A stretch of DNA of 40,743 bases, from the NCBI GenBank assembly GCA_025963675.1, contig JAOQAJ010000282.1, positions 1 through 40,743 on the forward strand. The letters are read 5' to 3'. The DNA is from Segetibacter sp. GTDB taxonomy: Bacteria > Bacteroidota > Bacteroidia > Chitinophagales > Chitinophagaceae. A program made the position numbers and the translations under genes. Each line of letters opens with the position of its first letter. The first letter of the stretch is position 1. Shown here piece after piece: positions 25,384 to 35,030 of this stretch. Below the pieces are notes generated by a model. That model did no database searches. It had not been told where the DNA came from and saw only the letters and a list, made by a program, of their open reading frames with translations.

Positions 25384-25488
25384 CTAAGCACCTGGCTTAT
25401 TTCCCTCATCTTTATTCTTCGCATTTTTAGAAATGTAAGCAATCACAATGATGATCACTACCACGGCAAAAAGAACACCCATTATCAT
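25384..25488 (-). CDS. Predicted 34-residue single-pass membrane peptide
   Basis: An ATG at 25486-25488 opens a 34-codon frame ending TAG at 25384: one hydrophobic segment (MGVLFAVVVIIIVIAYI) followed by a positively charged, hydrophilic tail (SKNAKNKDEGNKPGA). The clean hydrophobic-then-charged organisation and Val/Ile use are typical of real small membrane proteins, but there is no family evidence. It is convergent with the lipoprotein gene and lies 80 bp downstream of the ATG-less side of the DNA glycosylase unit (glycosylase stop at 25569), so it could be the second gene of that unit. Confidence 0.5.
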   Translation of the reverse strand: MIMGVLFAVVVIIIVIAYISKNAKNKDEGNKPGA

Positions 25489-25568
25489 ATTAAAGGTTTT
25501 TGTTGTATAACTTACTGATAGAAAAATTTATACCAACTTTAAAATGATTTTTATTGAGCACCCTCATT

Positions 25569-26300
25569 CTACTTATAGAGTTCCTGGCAGTTTGTACAGA
25601 AAAAAGTCCGCCGCTTTGTTTTGCCAGCATACTTTTTAATGAAAGGAATATTGCAGCGGGGACAAGTCTTTTTTGTATGGGCAAGCCAGTTCTTTTTTAG
25701 TACATAATTCTTTTTCCACTCTAAAAAGTCGAAACTATATATTCTGGCCTGTGATACAAGATCATCAAGCTGTTCTGCCGGCAAGGCGCCCACCTCACTT
25801 TCAGGATGTACCTTAATTCGAAAAAGAACTTCATTCTTAATAATATTTCCGACTCCTGAAAAAACCTGTTGATCAAGCAATGCATCGCACGCCAGCGTTT
25901 GCGGCTGCTCACTCAATTTTAATTTCGCTTTTTCGGCATCCCAGCTATCACTCATTACATCGCTTGTCCAATCGTAAACTTCGTTTACATCTTCGTCTAT
26001 GAACTGCACTGAACATGCGTAAAAATTAATTTCACCTTTTTTAAATTGAAGTGATAATCGCGGCTTTGTTTCTTTTTGCTCATTTATGCGATAAGAACCA
26101 AACAGCATAAAATGGATGCGAACAGCAAAATGATTAAAGCAAATTAAAAAGTGTTTACCCCAGCTTTTAAAATCAATGATCTTCTGCCCGGCCATTCTTT
26201 GGATGTCCATTTTACTATTTCCAGTAACATCTATGATTTTCTTGCCTTTAAAAGGTTGAACCAATGCTTTCAATATAACTATAGACGGACCTTCAGGCAT
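25569..26300 (-). CDS. Fpg/Nei-family DNA glycosylase (endonuclease VIII-like)
   Basis: A 243-residue base-excision repair enzyme. The start at 26300 is chosen because processing of MPEGPS leaves the catalytic N-terminal proline (P2) followed by E3. An ATG seven codons upstream would bury it. A conserved lysine lies in SWGKHF; the helix-two-turn-helix is DALLDQQVFSGVGNIIKNEVLFR; the C-terminal zinc finger has CPRC and CTNC. PEGP rather than PELP suggests the Nei side of the family, which removes oxidised pyrimidines. It is a single gene, possibly with the small membrane peptide gene downstream. Confidence 0.92.
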   Translation of the reverse strand: MPEGPSIVILKALVQPFKGKKIIDVTGNSKMDIQRMAGQKIIDFKSWGKHFLICFNHFAVRIHFMLFGSYRINEQKETKPRLSLQFKKGEINFYACSVQFIDEDVNEVYDWTSDVMSDSWDAEKAKLKLSEQPQTLACDALLDQQVFSGVGNIIKNEVLFRIKVHPESEVGALPAEQLDDLVSQARIYSFDFLEWKKNYVLKKNWLAHTKKTCPRCNIPFIKKYAGKTKRRTFFCTNCQELYK

Positions 26301-26805
26301 ACAAACTACTTTGACTTGCATTATTCAAAATGCACGCCATTGGCGTCTTAATTGTTGCGATATTCAAATTGCTATTCTTTAAACACCGTATTCACGGCAG
26401 ACCAAGTGTATCGACTACCAGACAAAAGAGCTTTGGGATATGCATTTATTGGTTCGACGATGCAAATGGTGTTTTACACTTTCATTGTACTGCCAGTTCA
26501 AGATTAGAACCGTCTTTACTTAATGTTTTTTGGTATAAACGTTGAAGCTTTATTGAGTAGGTAGAACAAAAATTGTAGATGAAACGTCAGCTGAATTTTG
26601 CTTCGCCGTCGAACGAAATGCGTCGCAACGATGATGAATTGAAAAGATTAGCCTGGACAAAAAAATAATTGCTTGAAAAAAGATGAATGCAAGATTTGAA
26701 TTATAACCATAACAAGTCTACAATTATTTTAAAATTTAAAACTTGCATCATAAGTTCTCTTAACTTTAGATTTTTCCTTTCTGTATTTAAAAACGCGATT
26801 TTGCA
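26301..26805. other. Intergenic region upstream of the ThuA-fusion gene
   Basis: About 505 bp between divergent genes. No convincing gene is present. A 71-codon frame at 26330 has no family features, and a 29-codon frame at 26579-26668 is highly charged but unsupported. A TGCGTCGCA-containing segment at 26617-26633 resembles the dispersed element. The last 60 bp are AT-rich and should hold the promoter; TAACTTTA at 26761-26768 is a near match to the -7 box, but its TTG is only 15 nt upstream. Confidence 0.5.
26617..26633 (-). repeat. Possible degenerate dispersed element, copy G
   Basis: On the minus strand it reads CATCGTTGCGACGCATT. The CATCGTTG part matches copy E and the core is TGCGACGCA, the inverse of TGCGTCGCA. 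The CTTGTAC part is absent, so membership is uncertain. Confidence 0.3.
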
Positions 26806-29800
26806 ATGAAAAAATTAAGACAAGTTTCTGGTGTATTTTCAAGGTTAAGGTATTCTTTGGCTATACCTTTTTTAGTTATTACGATGATTTTGATCTCGTT
26901 TGGTAAGAGGGCGAATAAGCCAAGAGTACTGGTTTTTAGTAAAACAATGGGATGGCATCATAGCTCAATTCCAAATGGCGTTGCTGCAGTTAAAAAGCTA
27001 GGCATAGAAAATAATTTTGATGTAGACACAACTACGGATGGGTCGAAATTCGACGAGGAAAATTTAAAAAAGTACTCAACGGTGGTTTTCATGAGTACTA
27101 CGGGCGATGTGTTAGACGCACGTCAGCAAGTTGCTTTTGAAAGATATATCCAGGCAGGCGGAGGATATGTGGGTGTGCACTCGGCTACTGATACGGAGTA
27201 TGACTGGGGATGGTACGGCCGCCTGGTAGGCGGTTATTTTTATGACCATCCGGGTATTTTTGATACTGCCCGCAACGTACAGTCGGGATTGTTCAATGTG
27301 GTAGATCAAAGTAATATTTCTACCAAACACCTGCCAAAAGAATGGAAAAGAACGGATGAATTTTACAGCTTTAAAAAGTTGGCACCGGATACAAAAGTTT
27401 TAATTACGCTTGATGAAAGCACTTACAATGGTGGTAAGAAAATGGGTACGCATCCCATGGCCTGGTATCACGATTTTGATGGCGGACGTGCTTTTTATAC
27501 GGCACTTGGTCATACTGAAGAATCTTATACTGATCCACTTTATTTAAAACATTTGCTGGGTGGTATCCAATACGCTATTGGCGACAATGCAGGTTTATCT
27601 TATTCAAAAGCAAAGTCCCAATATGCGCCGGAAGAAGACAGGTTTGCAAAAACTACGCTTGCCGAAGGTGTTTTCTTTGAGCCAACAGAAATGACAATTC
27701 TTCCAAATTTCAACATCCTGATTACGCAGAGGAGAGGTGAAATTTTGATGTATGACAATAACGCAAAAAAAGTGAAACAAGTCGGATTTTTGAATGTTTA
27801 CTGGAAAACAAATACACCGGGGGTGAATGCGGAAGAGGGTGTGCTTGGGATTCAGAGGGATCCAAATTTTGCGAGGAATAATTGGATTTACATTTATTAC
27901 AGCCCAATTGATTCTTCAGTTAATCGTTTATCAAGGTTCACCTTTACAAACGACACGCTTGACTATACAAGCGAAAAAACAATCCTTGAAGTTAAGTCTC
28001 AGCGTGAAATATGCTGTCACACCGGCGGGTCTATCGCTTTTGGACCTGATGGTCTATTATACCTTTCTGCGGGCGATAACTCTACGCCTTTTAATGAACC
28101 TAAAGCTCCATATGTAAATAGCGGCTTCGGACCTTTGAATGACCTTCCCGGAAAAATGCAGTATGATGCAAGAAGGTCTTCAGGCAACACAAACGACCTG
28201 CGCGGCAAAATCCTGCGTATACGAGTTAAAGACGATGGGAGCTATGAAATTCCTGAAGGCAATTTATTTCCCAAGGGAACAGACAAAACAAGACCAGAGA
28301 TCTATGTAATGGGAAACAGGAATCCTTACCGTATTTCGGTTGACCAGAAAAATAGCAACTTATATTGGGGTGAAGTTGGCCCTGATGCCAACAACGACAG
28401 TTTCGCGACAAGAGGTCCGCGTGGATATGACGAATTAAACCAGGCTCGTAAGGCAGGTTTCTTCGGATGGCCCTTCTTTGTAGGTAATAACTATGCTTAT
28501 CGTGAATATGATTATGCTACAGGTACAAGCGGGGCGGCATTTGATCCGGCTCATCCTGTAAACAATTCAAGAAACAATACAGGTTTAAGAGACCTTCCAC
28601 CTGTTTCACCTGCATTTATCTGGTATCCCTATACTGTGTCATCTGAGTTTCCACAACTTGGTAGCGGTGGCAGAAACGCAATGGCGGGGCCGGTCTACTA
28701 CACGGATATGTACCCGGCCGACACACGTTTGCCGGAGTACTACAATGGTAAGTTGATTATGTATGATTGGATTCGGGGATGGATGAAAGCCGTAACGATG
28801 TTACCAAATGGAGACTTTGATAAAATGGAGCCATTTATGGAGAATACAAAGTTGCGCAACTGTATCGATATGGAAGTAGGTCCTGATGGAAGATTGTACT
28901 TATTGGAATACGGATCAGGATGGTTCTCTAAGAATGAGGACGCGGCTTTGTCTCGTATTGATTATAATGCCGGCAATATTGCTCCAAGAATCACTAAGCT
29001 TAACGTAAACAAAACGTCGGGCAAATTACCTCTTGCAATTAAGGCAACGGTGACAGCGCGAGACCCTGAAAGAGAAAAACTTACTTATACCTGGGATTTT
29101 GGTAATGGAATTACGAAGACGACTACGACACCTTCAACAGACTATATTTATAAGGAGGCCGGTGATTTTAAAGTAAGAGTTTATGTAAAGGACCAGCAAG
29201 GCGCTACAACAAGAAGTGACGATTTTAGTGTGTATGCAGGAAATGATGAGCCCAAAGTATCAATTAAATTGATAGGCGCGAATAAATCGTTTTATGTACC
29301 AGGTAAGCCTATTAAATATGCAGTTACTGTAACAGATAATAATCTTCCGGTAAAAATCGATCCCGCAAATTTGTTTGTGTCGGTTGAATATGTGGAGGGT
29401 TACGACAAGGCAGCATCAACAATGGGACACCAGCAAGGTGCGGCTGCTATTAGCGGTAAAAATTTAATGCTTTCTCTTGATTGTAAGGCCTGCCATAAGG
29501 AAAATGAAAAGTCTGTAGGCCCAGCTTACATGGCGGTTTCAGAGAAATACCAGAAGACTCGTAATGCAGTGAACTACCTCACACAGAAAATCATCAAAGG
29601 CGGCGCGGGTGTATGGGGAGAAGTTTCAATGCCGGCGCATCCTCAACTTCCGGCATCAGATGCAAATCAAATCGTAAGCTGGATACTTTCGCTTGCAAAC
29701 AAATCGGCGGCCGCCAAATCGTTGCCTGCTGTAGGAACAATTACTCCAGCGCCTTCTAAACCACTTGCTACCATGCTGTTGTCTGCCAGTTACACTGACA

Positions 29801-30246
29801 AGGGTGGCAATAACATAAAAGCTCTAACGGGGCATAGCACCATCGCTTTGAGAAGTAATAACATTACTTTTAAAGGATCGGAAAAAATGGAGGGTTTTAC
29901 CTCAACAAGCTACAACAGCACCAATATAATGATGATACCACAAGGAGGCGGTTGGTTTGCCCTTGACAACATTGACCTTACTGGTGTTACAACTGCAACC
30001 ATTGCTGCAGGTTGGCAAAAAGCGCCTGAAGTTCTTTTGCAATTTGAAGCAAGGCTAGATAGTCCTACTGGCCCATTGCTGGGCGAAGGCGGCCTTACTC
30101 CTAAGGCGGGTCAGCAATCCGCTACCATACGTATACCTATTAAAGCTGTCGCAGGAGGCAAGTCACATACCATCTACTTTGTTTCTAAGGCCGCTTCTAA
30201 AGAGCCTTTACAGGCAGCAATTATGTCTGTACAATTCGGAGGGTAG
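26806..30246 (+). CDS. ThuA / PQQ-type sugar dehydrogenase-like / PKD / cytochrome c fusion protein
   Basis: A 1146-residue exported protein. Order of parts: N-terminal signal or anchor (about 1-35); ThuA domain (about 38-262, VLVFSKTMGWHHSS and GGGYVGVHSATD); a six-bladed glucose/sorbosone dehydrogenase-like domain (about 285-724, with EEGVLGIQRDPNF, CCHTGGSIAFGPDG, VMGNRNPYRIS and GPDGRLYLLEYGSG); a PKD domain (about 725-812, YTWDFGNG); a class I cytochrome c domain with C893-K-A-C896-H897 and a later Met in GEVSMPAHPQLP; and a C-terminal beta domain resembling CBM6 (about 1005-1146). It probably oxidises or binds a sugar outside the cytoplasm and passes electrons to its own haem. The substrate is unknown. 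A strong hairpin follows at 30282-30326. Confidence 0.9.
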   Translation: MKKLRQVSGVFSRLRYSLAIPFLVITMILISFGKRANKPRVLVFSKTMGWHHSSIPNGVAAVKKLGIENNFDVDTTTDGSKFDEENLKKYSTVVFMSTTGDVLDARQQVAFERYIQAGGGYVGVHSATDTEYDWGWYGRLVGGYFYDHPGIFDTARNVQSGLFNVVDQSNISTKHLPKEWKRTDEFYSFKKLAPDTKVLITLDESTYNGGKKMGTHPMAWYHDFDGGRAFYTALGHTEESYTDPLYLKHLLGGIQYAIGDNAGLSYSKAKSQYAPEEDRFAKTTLAEGVFFEPTEMTILPNFNILITQRRGEILMYDNNAKKVKQVGFLNVYWKTNTPGVNAEEGVLGIQRDPNFARNNWIYIYYSPIDSSVNRLSRFTFTNDTLDYTSEKTILEVKSQREICCHTGGSIAFGPDGLLYLSAGDNSTPFNEPKAPYVNSGFGPLNDLPGKMQYDARRSSGNTNDLRGKILRIRVKDDGSYEIPEGNLFPKGTDKTRPEIYVMGNRNPYRISVDQKNSNLYWGEVGPDANNDSFATRGPRGYDELNQARKAGFFGWPFFVGNNYAYREYDYATGTSGAAFDPAHPVNNSRNNTGLRDLPPVSPAFIWYPYTVSSEFPQLGSGGRNAMAGPVYYTDMYPADTRLPEYYNGKLIMYDWIRGWMKAVTMLPNGDFDKMEPFMENTKLRNCIDMEVGPDGRLYLLEYGSGWFSKNEDAALSRIDYNAGNIAPRITKLNVNKTSGKLPLAIKATVTARDPEREKLTYTWDFGNGITKTTTTPSTDYIYKEAGDFKVRVYVKDQQGATTRSDDFSVYAGNDEPKVSIKLIGANKSFYVPGKPIKYAVTVTDNNLPVKIDPANLFVSVEYVEGYDKAASTMGHQQGAAAISGKNLMLSLDCKACHKENEKSVGPAYMAVSEKYQKTRNAVNYLTQKIIKGGAGVWGEVSMPAHPQLPASDANQIVSWILSLANKSAAAKSLPAVGTITPAPSKPLATMLLSASYTDKGGNNIKALTGHSTIALRSNNITFKGSEKMEGFTSTSYNSTNIMMIPQGGGWFALDNIDLTGVTTATIAAGWQKAPEVLLQFEARLDSPTGPLLGEGGLTPKAGQQSATIRIPIKAVAGGKSHTIYFVSKAASKEPLQAAIMSVQFGG

Positions 30247-30281
30247 TAAGAGTGATTTTATAAACCTTGTTGTAAGGTATT

Positions 30282-30326
30282 AGACGAAAGACATAAAGGA
30301 AGCCTTATCCTTTATGTCTTTCGTCT
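30282..30326 (+). terminator. Strong hairpin after the ThuA-fusion gene
   Basis: A perfect 19-bp stem, AGACGAAAGACATAAAGGA with TCCTTTATGTCTTTCGTCT, and a 7-base loop. It lies 35 nt after the stop. The following TTTAATAA is only weakly T-rich. It probably separates this gene from the GH2 gene. Confidence 0.7.
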
Positions 30327-30474
30327 TTAATAAGAAATTCGGGTTGCTTTTATAAGTTTAAAAGGGGCTAATCATTTTGAAATCAGATCATAAAAGAGGT
30401 TTTAAAAGGCCGCTACAAACCGTCGTCTACCGATTTAAAGTAAATTGCGATTCACGCTCATAAAAAGTAAACAG

Positions 30475-32352
30475 ATGAAAAAAATATTATTGCTAGCCAC
30501 TGTGTTTTTAACTCTTAAAATCTCCCATGCTGCAGCGCAGGATCTCAACTGGCAAATTGGAAAGAATAAAATACCTACAGTTTGGGCTGACAGTGTTAAC
30601 CCATCCAATCCTTTGCCCGATTATCCAAGACCTCAAATGGTTCGAAACAATTGGATGAACCTAAACGGTCTTTGGGATTATTCTATCGTTCCCAAAGCTC
30701 AACAAGAAATGACACCAACTTCGTTCGCCGGTAAAATCCTTGTGCCTTTTGCTGTAGAATCAGCCTTATCAGGTGTTGGAAAAACGGTTGGAAAGGATAG
30801 CGTTTTATGGTATAAAAGACAATTCGCTGTTCCATCTAAATATAATAAACAAAATGTGCTGCTTCACTTTGGTGCGGTAGATTGGTTGTGCGATGTATTT
30901 ATTAATGGTAAACTTGCCGGAACCCACCAGGGGGGATATGATCCATTTTCAATTGATATTACTAATTTTTTAAGAAGCGGTTCCAGCCAGGAACTGGTTG
31001 TAAGGGTATGGGACCCGACAGATGATGGACCTCAGCCACGCGGCAAACAAGTGAAGCAACCACACAGCATCTGGTATACACCTGTTACCGGTATCTGGCA
31101 AACGGTATGGCTCGAGCCCGTTCCTAAAACGTATATCATTTCCACTAATCAAACTCCTGATATCGATAAGCAAACATTAGCGGTGTCGACGCAAATCAGC
31201 GGTGTGCTTGCCTCAGACAAGTTAAGAATATCAGCCTGGGACGGAACGCAAAAAATAGCTGAACAGGAAATCACCGGCAGTACGGATGCAATTTTACAGG
31301 TATCAAATCCCAAACTATGGTCACCGCAATCGCCGAACTTGTATGATCTAAAAATATCATTAATTCGAAATAATAAGGTAATCGACGAAATACAAAGCTA
31401 TTTTGCCATGCGCAAAATTTCTGTCGGGACAGATGCAAATGGAGTAAAGAGAATTTTATTAAATAATCAATTTCTATTTCAATATGGCCCTTTAGACCAG
31501 GGCTGGTGGCCTGATGGCTTGTATACTGCGCCAACAGATGCGGCTTTAAAATTTGACATTGTAAAGACCAAAGAACTTGGTTTTAATATGATCAGAAAAC
31601 ATGTAAAAACGGAACCTGCCAGGTGGTACACGTACTGCGACAAACTGGGGATGTTGGTTTGGCAGGACATGCCAAGTGGAGATCTTGGAGCAAGGTGGGA
31701 ATCACGGCCTGGAGTTGAAGGGGTAGGGGAGGACATGGTACGCACTGATGCCTCTGAAGCGATCTACCGAAAAGAGTGGACAGCCATCATGGATGCGTTG
31801 TATAACTTTCCCTGCATTGTCATCTGGACTCCATTTAACGAAGCGTGGGGACAATTTAAAACAAAGGAAATAAGTGATTGGACAATGAAAAAGGATCCAT
31901 CAAGGCTGATCAACAGTGCAAGTGGAGGAAACTTTTTTTCTGATGCTCAAATTATGGACCTTCATAACTATCCGTCTCCCGCAATGCCAAGTGTAGCGTT
32001 ATTTGGAAGCAGGCAGGCATTGGTCCTGGGTGAATTTGGTGGACTAGGATTGCCTTTGGATGGTCATACGTGGCAGGACAAAAACAACTGGGGTTACCAA
32101 AACTTTAAAAGCCAGGACGAACTTTACCAGAGATATGCGACGTTTATAGAAAGGCTTCCCAAACTCATAACCAGAGGATTGTCTGCCGCAGTATACACGC
32201 AGACAACTGATGTGGAAGTTGAAGTCAACGGATTAATGACTTACGACAGAAAAGTGATCAAAATGCCAGCTGAGAAATTGAAAGAAATTCACAGTAAACT
32301 ATACGATCCGACATTAGTAAATATGAAAGCTTCAACAGTTTCATCAAAATAA
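30475..32352 (+). CDS. Secreted glycoside hydrolase family 2 protein
   Basis: A 625-residue protein. I chose the ATG at 30475, which starts a clear signal peptide ([19 protein letters not shown]); an in-frame TTG at 30445 is less likely. Parts: galactose-binding-like sugar-binding domain (about 45-215, [19 protein letters not shown]), Ig-like domain (about 218-320), then the TIM-barrel catalytic domain. The predicted acid/base is E456 in WTPFNEAWG and the nucleophile E520 in VLGEFGG. Family members act as beta-galactosidase, beta-glucuronidase, beta-mannosidase and others; the exact specificity cannot be read. It lacks the extra C-terminal domains of long beta-galactosidases. A bidirectional terminator follows. 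Confidence 0.92.
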   Translation: MKKILLLATVFLTLKISHAAAQDLNWQIGKNKIPTVWADSVNPSNPLPDYPRPQMVRNNWMNLNGLWDYSIVPKAQQEMTPTSFAGKILVPFAVESALSGVGKTVGKDSVLWYKRQFAVPSKYNKQNVLLHFGAVDWLCDVFINGKLAGTHQGGYDPFSIDITNFLRSGSSQELVVRVWDPTDDGPQPRGKQVKQPHSIWYTPVTGIWQTVWLEPVPKTYIISTNQTPDIDKQTLAVSTQISGVLASDKLRISAWDGTQKIAEQEITGSTDAILQVSNPKLWSPQSPNLYDLKISLIRNNKVIDEIQSYFAMRKISVGTDANGVKRILLNNQFLFQYGPLDQGWWPDGLYTAPTDAALKFDIVKTKELGFNMIRKHVKTEPARWYTYCDKLGMLVWQDMPSGDLGARWESRPGVEGVGEDMVRTDASEAIYRKEWTAIMDALYNFPCIVIWTPFNEAWGQFKTKEISDWTMKKDPSRLINSASGGNFFSDAQIMDLHNYPSPAMPSVALFGSRQALVLGEFGGLGLPLDGHTWQDKNNWGYQNFKSQDELYQRYATFIERLPKLITRGLSAAVYTQTTDVEVEVNGLMTYDRKVIKMPAEKLKEIHSKLYDPTLVNMKASTVSSK

Positions 32353-32370
32353 AGAACGAATACTTTAAAA

Positions 32371-32402
32371 CTAAAAAAGCCTGTTTAGACAGGCTTTTTT
32401 AG
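32371..32402. terminator. Bidirectional intrinsic terminator
   Basis: CTAAAAAAGCCTGT pairs perfectly with ACAGGCTTTTTTAG over 14 bp with loop TTAG, giving an A-run on one side and a T-run on the other. It lies between convergent GH2 and Gfo/Idh genes and can end both transcripts. Confidence 0.92.
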
Positions 32403-32417
32403 TTTTATCAAATAATA

Positions 32418-33611
32418 TTATTTTTCTTCTTTTTCGAAGATCTTCCCCGTTTGCTTGTTTTTAAGAATCAGCTTTTTCGCTCCATAATGTGTCATTTCTT
32501 CTTTCACCAAATAATGATCTTCGTCGTACTCGATCAAATGACTGTCTTTCGACACGCCTTCCTGTCCTCTCCATATGTCTAACTGAACAGGCTCCCATTG
32601 TTTGCTTTTTGCAGATTTATAACAGGCGTCCAAAACTACATTCACGACATAGCCGTCATAAAAACTCTCTTTTGGTTGCTTGCCCTGCTCCAATGAATTG
32701 AACATATCCATAAACATATGGTTATATCCAAGCTCATTTAACTCGTCGCCAACCGGGAATAGCCATCCCGTATTGCTTTCTGCCTTTTCAGAAACATAAT
32801 CAGCGCCTTTACCTGTTGTAAACATTTCAAGACCCGTGCGTAAAAAATTATTCGACCAGATCGTTCCTTCGGTACCCATCACTTCATCGCGGAGATCTAA
32901 GCCGCCACGGAAGGTCCAGCTCACTTCAAACTGTGCTATTGCACCATTTTCATATTTTATCAGTGCGATTGAGTGATCTTCCGCATCAATAGGTTTCACC
33001 TGCGTATCAGCCCAACACATTACTTCTATCGGCTTTATATCTTTCCCAATATATGATCTGGTTATTTCTACGCAGTGACAACCAAGATCAAGAATACATC
33101 CGCCACCGGCTTGCTCAATATCCCAAAACCAATCACTGTGGGGGCCAGGATGTGTTTCTCTCGATTTTGCCCAAAGTATTCTGCCGAGTGCTCCATTTTT
33201 TACGCTTTCGTATGCTTTCAAAAACTTAGGAGTATAAACAAGGTCTTCGAGGTAACCATTAAATATTCCTGCTTGCTCAACTGCTTCCAACATTCGCCTG
33301 GCTTCCTGCGCATTTCTTCCCAGGGGCTTTGTTGTCATCACTGCCTTTTTGTGTTTACAGCAAAGCATCACCGCTTCCTCATGTAAATTATTTGGCAAAG
33401 AGATACAAACAATGTCAACATCAGGATGGGCAATAGCTTCTTCCATATTGGTCGTGCCATGTGCCACGTTATAATCAGTTGCAAATTTTTTCACAGACTC
33501 CTCCCGCCTTGAATAGATACTGACGATCTTATCTCTATTTCTGTATCCCTGCAGGGAATCAGCATAAAAACGGCCTATAAAACCAGATCCAAGCATAGCA
33601 ATTCGTTGCAT
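32418..33611 (-). CDS. Gfo/Idh/MocA-family NAD(P)-dependent oxidoreductase
   Basis: A 397-residue cytoplasmic-type protein with no signal peptide. The N-terminal Rossmann motif is LGSGFIGRFYAD, the conserved lysine is in TTKPLGRNAQEARRM, and a likely catalytic His lies in GGCILDLGCHCVEI. The family oxidises or reduces sugars and inositols at a hydroxyl carbon, including carbon 3 in 3-keto sugar pathways. The C-terminal segment (about 370-397) is Lys/Glu-rich. The next gene on the minus strand is far away; it is convergent with GH2 and is followed by the shared terminator. Confidence 0.92.
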   Translation of the reverse strand: MQRIAMLGSGFIGRFYADSLQGYRNRDKIVSIYSRREESVKKFATDYNVAHGTTNMEEAIAHPDVDIVCISLPNNLHEEAVMLCCKHKKAVMTTKPLGRNAQEARRMLEAVEQAGIFNGYLEDLVYTPKFLKAYESVKNGALGRILWAKSRETHPGPHSDWFWDIEQAGGGCILDLGCHCVEITRSYIGKDIKPIEVMCWADTQVKPIDAEDHSIALIKYENGAIAQFEVSWTFRGGLDLRDEVMGTEGTIWSNNFLRTGLEMFTTGKGADYVSEKAESNTGWLFPVGDELNELGYNHMFMDMFNSLEQGKQPKESFYDGYVVNVVLDACYKSAKSKQWEPVQLDIWRGQEGVSKDSHLIEYDEDHYLVKEEMTHYGAKKLILKNKQTGKIFEKEEK

Positions 33612-33890
33612 AGTTTAAGTTTAATTAATTCAAGAATAATGTTGGTGAATAATATAAAAATGGGTGCTTACAATAAAAGAACGGCTCCGGTAAAGTGAGC
33701 AGCTAAAGTAGCAATATCTAATAAAACCACCTATGGAAATACAACAAAATGAACGAGAAAAACACTTTTTTTATTTATCCGATGTTTCATTTCCGCTTAT
33801 CTTTTTGTATTCCCATTTATCCAAAACTCGCCCTTCGAATCATATTTTAAAGCATTTTTACGTTTAATAACGTCGAACTGAAAAAACAAA

Positions 33891-34187
33891 ATGAAGAAAT
33901 ATTTTGTAGCAGTCACATTAGCCATCGCAGTACTGTTCACTGCCTGTACTCCCTTTAAAATTTCATTAAGTGATAATTCATCCAATCACATCAATAGAAA
34001 AAACGGTAAGAAAGGCATCTTACCAGTTGGTTCAATCGGCTTTGAAATCAGGAATAAGTCAGGAATGGGATTGGCTGCAGTACCGTTAATGGATAATGGT
34101 AAAGTATATATTTCCAGTACAGACACTAAGGAAAGGTTTTTATTGGCTAATGCTTGTACAGCTATCCTTTTGCATCAGACAATGTAA
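33891..34187 (+). CDS. Small lipoprotein of unknown function, possibly frameshifted
   Basis: A 98-residue protein with a clear lipoprotein signal (VTLAIAVLFTAC, C19). The mature part includes GILPVGSIGFEIRNKSG and DNGKVYISSTDTKERFLL. The last residues in this frame (AILLHQTM) look unnatural. In another frame, from 34163 to a stop at 34298-34300, the sequence continues with a protein-like stretch (YPFASDNVKLTDCIAFLSRI). One base gained or lost near 34160 would join them into a product of about 136 residues. I do not recognise the family. The gap to the nfu gene is 223 bp, or 110 bp if the longer reading is right. Confidence 0.6.
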   Translation: MKKYFVAVTLAIAVLFTACTPFKISLSDNSSNHINRKNGKKGILPVGSIGFEIRNKSGMGLAAVPLMDNGKVYISSTDTKERFLLANACTAILLHQTM

Positions 34188-34379
34188 AACTTACAGATTG
34201 CATAGCCTTTCTTTCAAGGATTATCAACGAAGTGGGAAGCTACTGCAATTGGTCCTTTACCAATTCCTGCACCTTCCTCCTATTAAAAGTAAAAAAGTAA
34301 AAGCTTTCGAATTAAGAAATTTTAGGATTTCTATCGCTATCGACGGAATTGGATGAACCTTATTCTGAAAATCGTTTCT

Positions 34380-34387
34380 TACCTTTG
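34380..34387 (+). promoter_or_regulatory. Putative -7 box before the Nfu gene
   Basis: TACCTTTG fits the Bacteroidota -7 consensus TAnnTTTG exactly and lies 23 nt before the ATG at 34411. The nearest upstream TTG (34349-34351) is 28 nt away, longer than usual, so this is tentative. Confidence 0.4.
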
Positions 34388-34410
34388 TCCATCGACTTAA
34401 ATTAAAAGTT

Positions 34411-35010
34411 ATGATCAAGACAGGTAACCCGGTAATAAGTATATATACAGAAATGACTCCTAATCCTGAGACAATGAAGTTTGTTGCAAACAAACTTTTG
34501 TATCCGGGTAAGAGTATCGATTTTGCTGATGAAAGCACTGCAGGTCCTTCACCACTGGCCAAAGAATTATTTAGTTTTCCTTTTATTAAAAGTGTTTTTA
34601 TAGCAAGCAATTTTGTAACGCTTACTAAAACAGTTGATACAGATGATTGGCAAGACGTTATCCCAACAATCAAACAATTTCTAAAAGACTACCTCGAAAA
34701 TGGAGGTACGGTAATCAACGAAGATGAGATTGTCGTACAAAAGTCAGATGCAACAAACAACATCAGTGCAGATGATGATGACGTCGTAAAACGCATCAAA
34801 GAATTGTTAGAAAACTACGTGAAGCCAGCCGTTGAAATGGACGGAGGGGCAATTCAGTTTAAAAGTTATGATGATGGAATTGTAAACCTGATGCTCCAGG
34901 GAAGTTGCAGCGGTTGCCCATCGAGCATGATTACGCTAAAAGCTGGTATTGAAGGAATGATGAAACGTATGATTCCGGAGGTGAAAGAGGTGGTCGCTGA
35001 AGCAGAATAA
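34411..35010 (+). CDS. Nfu/NifU-like iron-sulfur cluster scaffold protein
   Basis: A 199-residue protein with two parts. The N-terminal Nfu_N domain (about 8-95) has TPNPETMKFVAN. The C-terminal NifU-like domain (about 122-195) has EMDGGAIQF and the cluster-binding C-x-x-C in GSCSGCPSS. Such proteins receive and hand over [4Fe-4S] clusters in the cytoplasm. Delivery to Fe-S proteins such as ActB is plausible but inferred. It is a single gene with its own strong terminator. Confidence 0.93.
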   Translation: MIKTGNPVISIYTEMTPNPETMKFVANKLLYPGKSIDFADESTAGPSPLAKELFSFPFIKSVFIASNFVTLTKTVDTDDWQDVIPTIKQFLKDYLENGGTVINEDEIVVQKSDATNNISADDDDVVKRIKELLENYVKPAVEMDGGAIQFKSYDDGIVNLMLQGSCSGCPSSMITLKAGIEGMMKRMIPEVKEVVAEAE

Positions 35011-35030
35011 CTAAAGCTTACATCATTTTG

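Noticed and set aside
26330-26545. A 71-codon plus-strand frame after the DNA glycosylase start
   Set aside because: Composition is unlike neighbouring proteins and there is no motif; it overlaps the likely promoter region of the divergent glycosylase gene.
26579-26668. A 29-codon frame (MKRQLNFASPSNEMRRNDDE...) upstream of the ThuA-fusion gene
   Set aside because: It is short, has no recognisable family or hydrophobic organisation, and overlaps the degenerate dispersed element; chance cannot be excluded.
33612-33890. A 62-codon minus-strand frame (33797-33985) overlapping the small lipoprotein start
   Set aside because: It lies antisense to the signal peptide of the lipoprotein gene and its sequence looks like a shadow frame.
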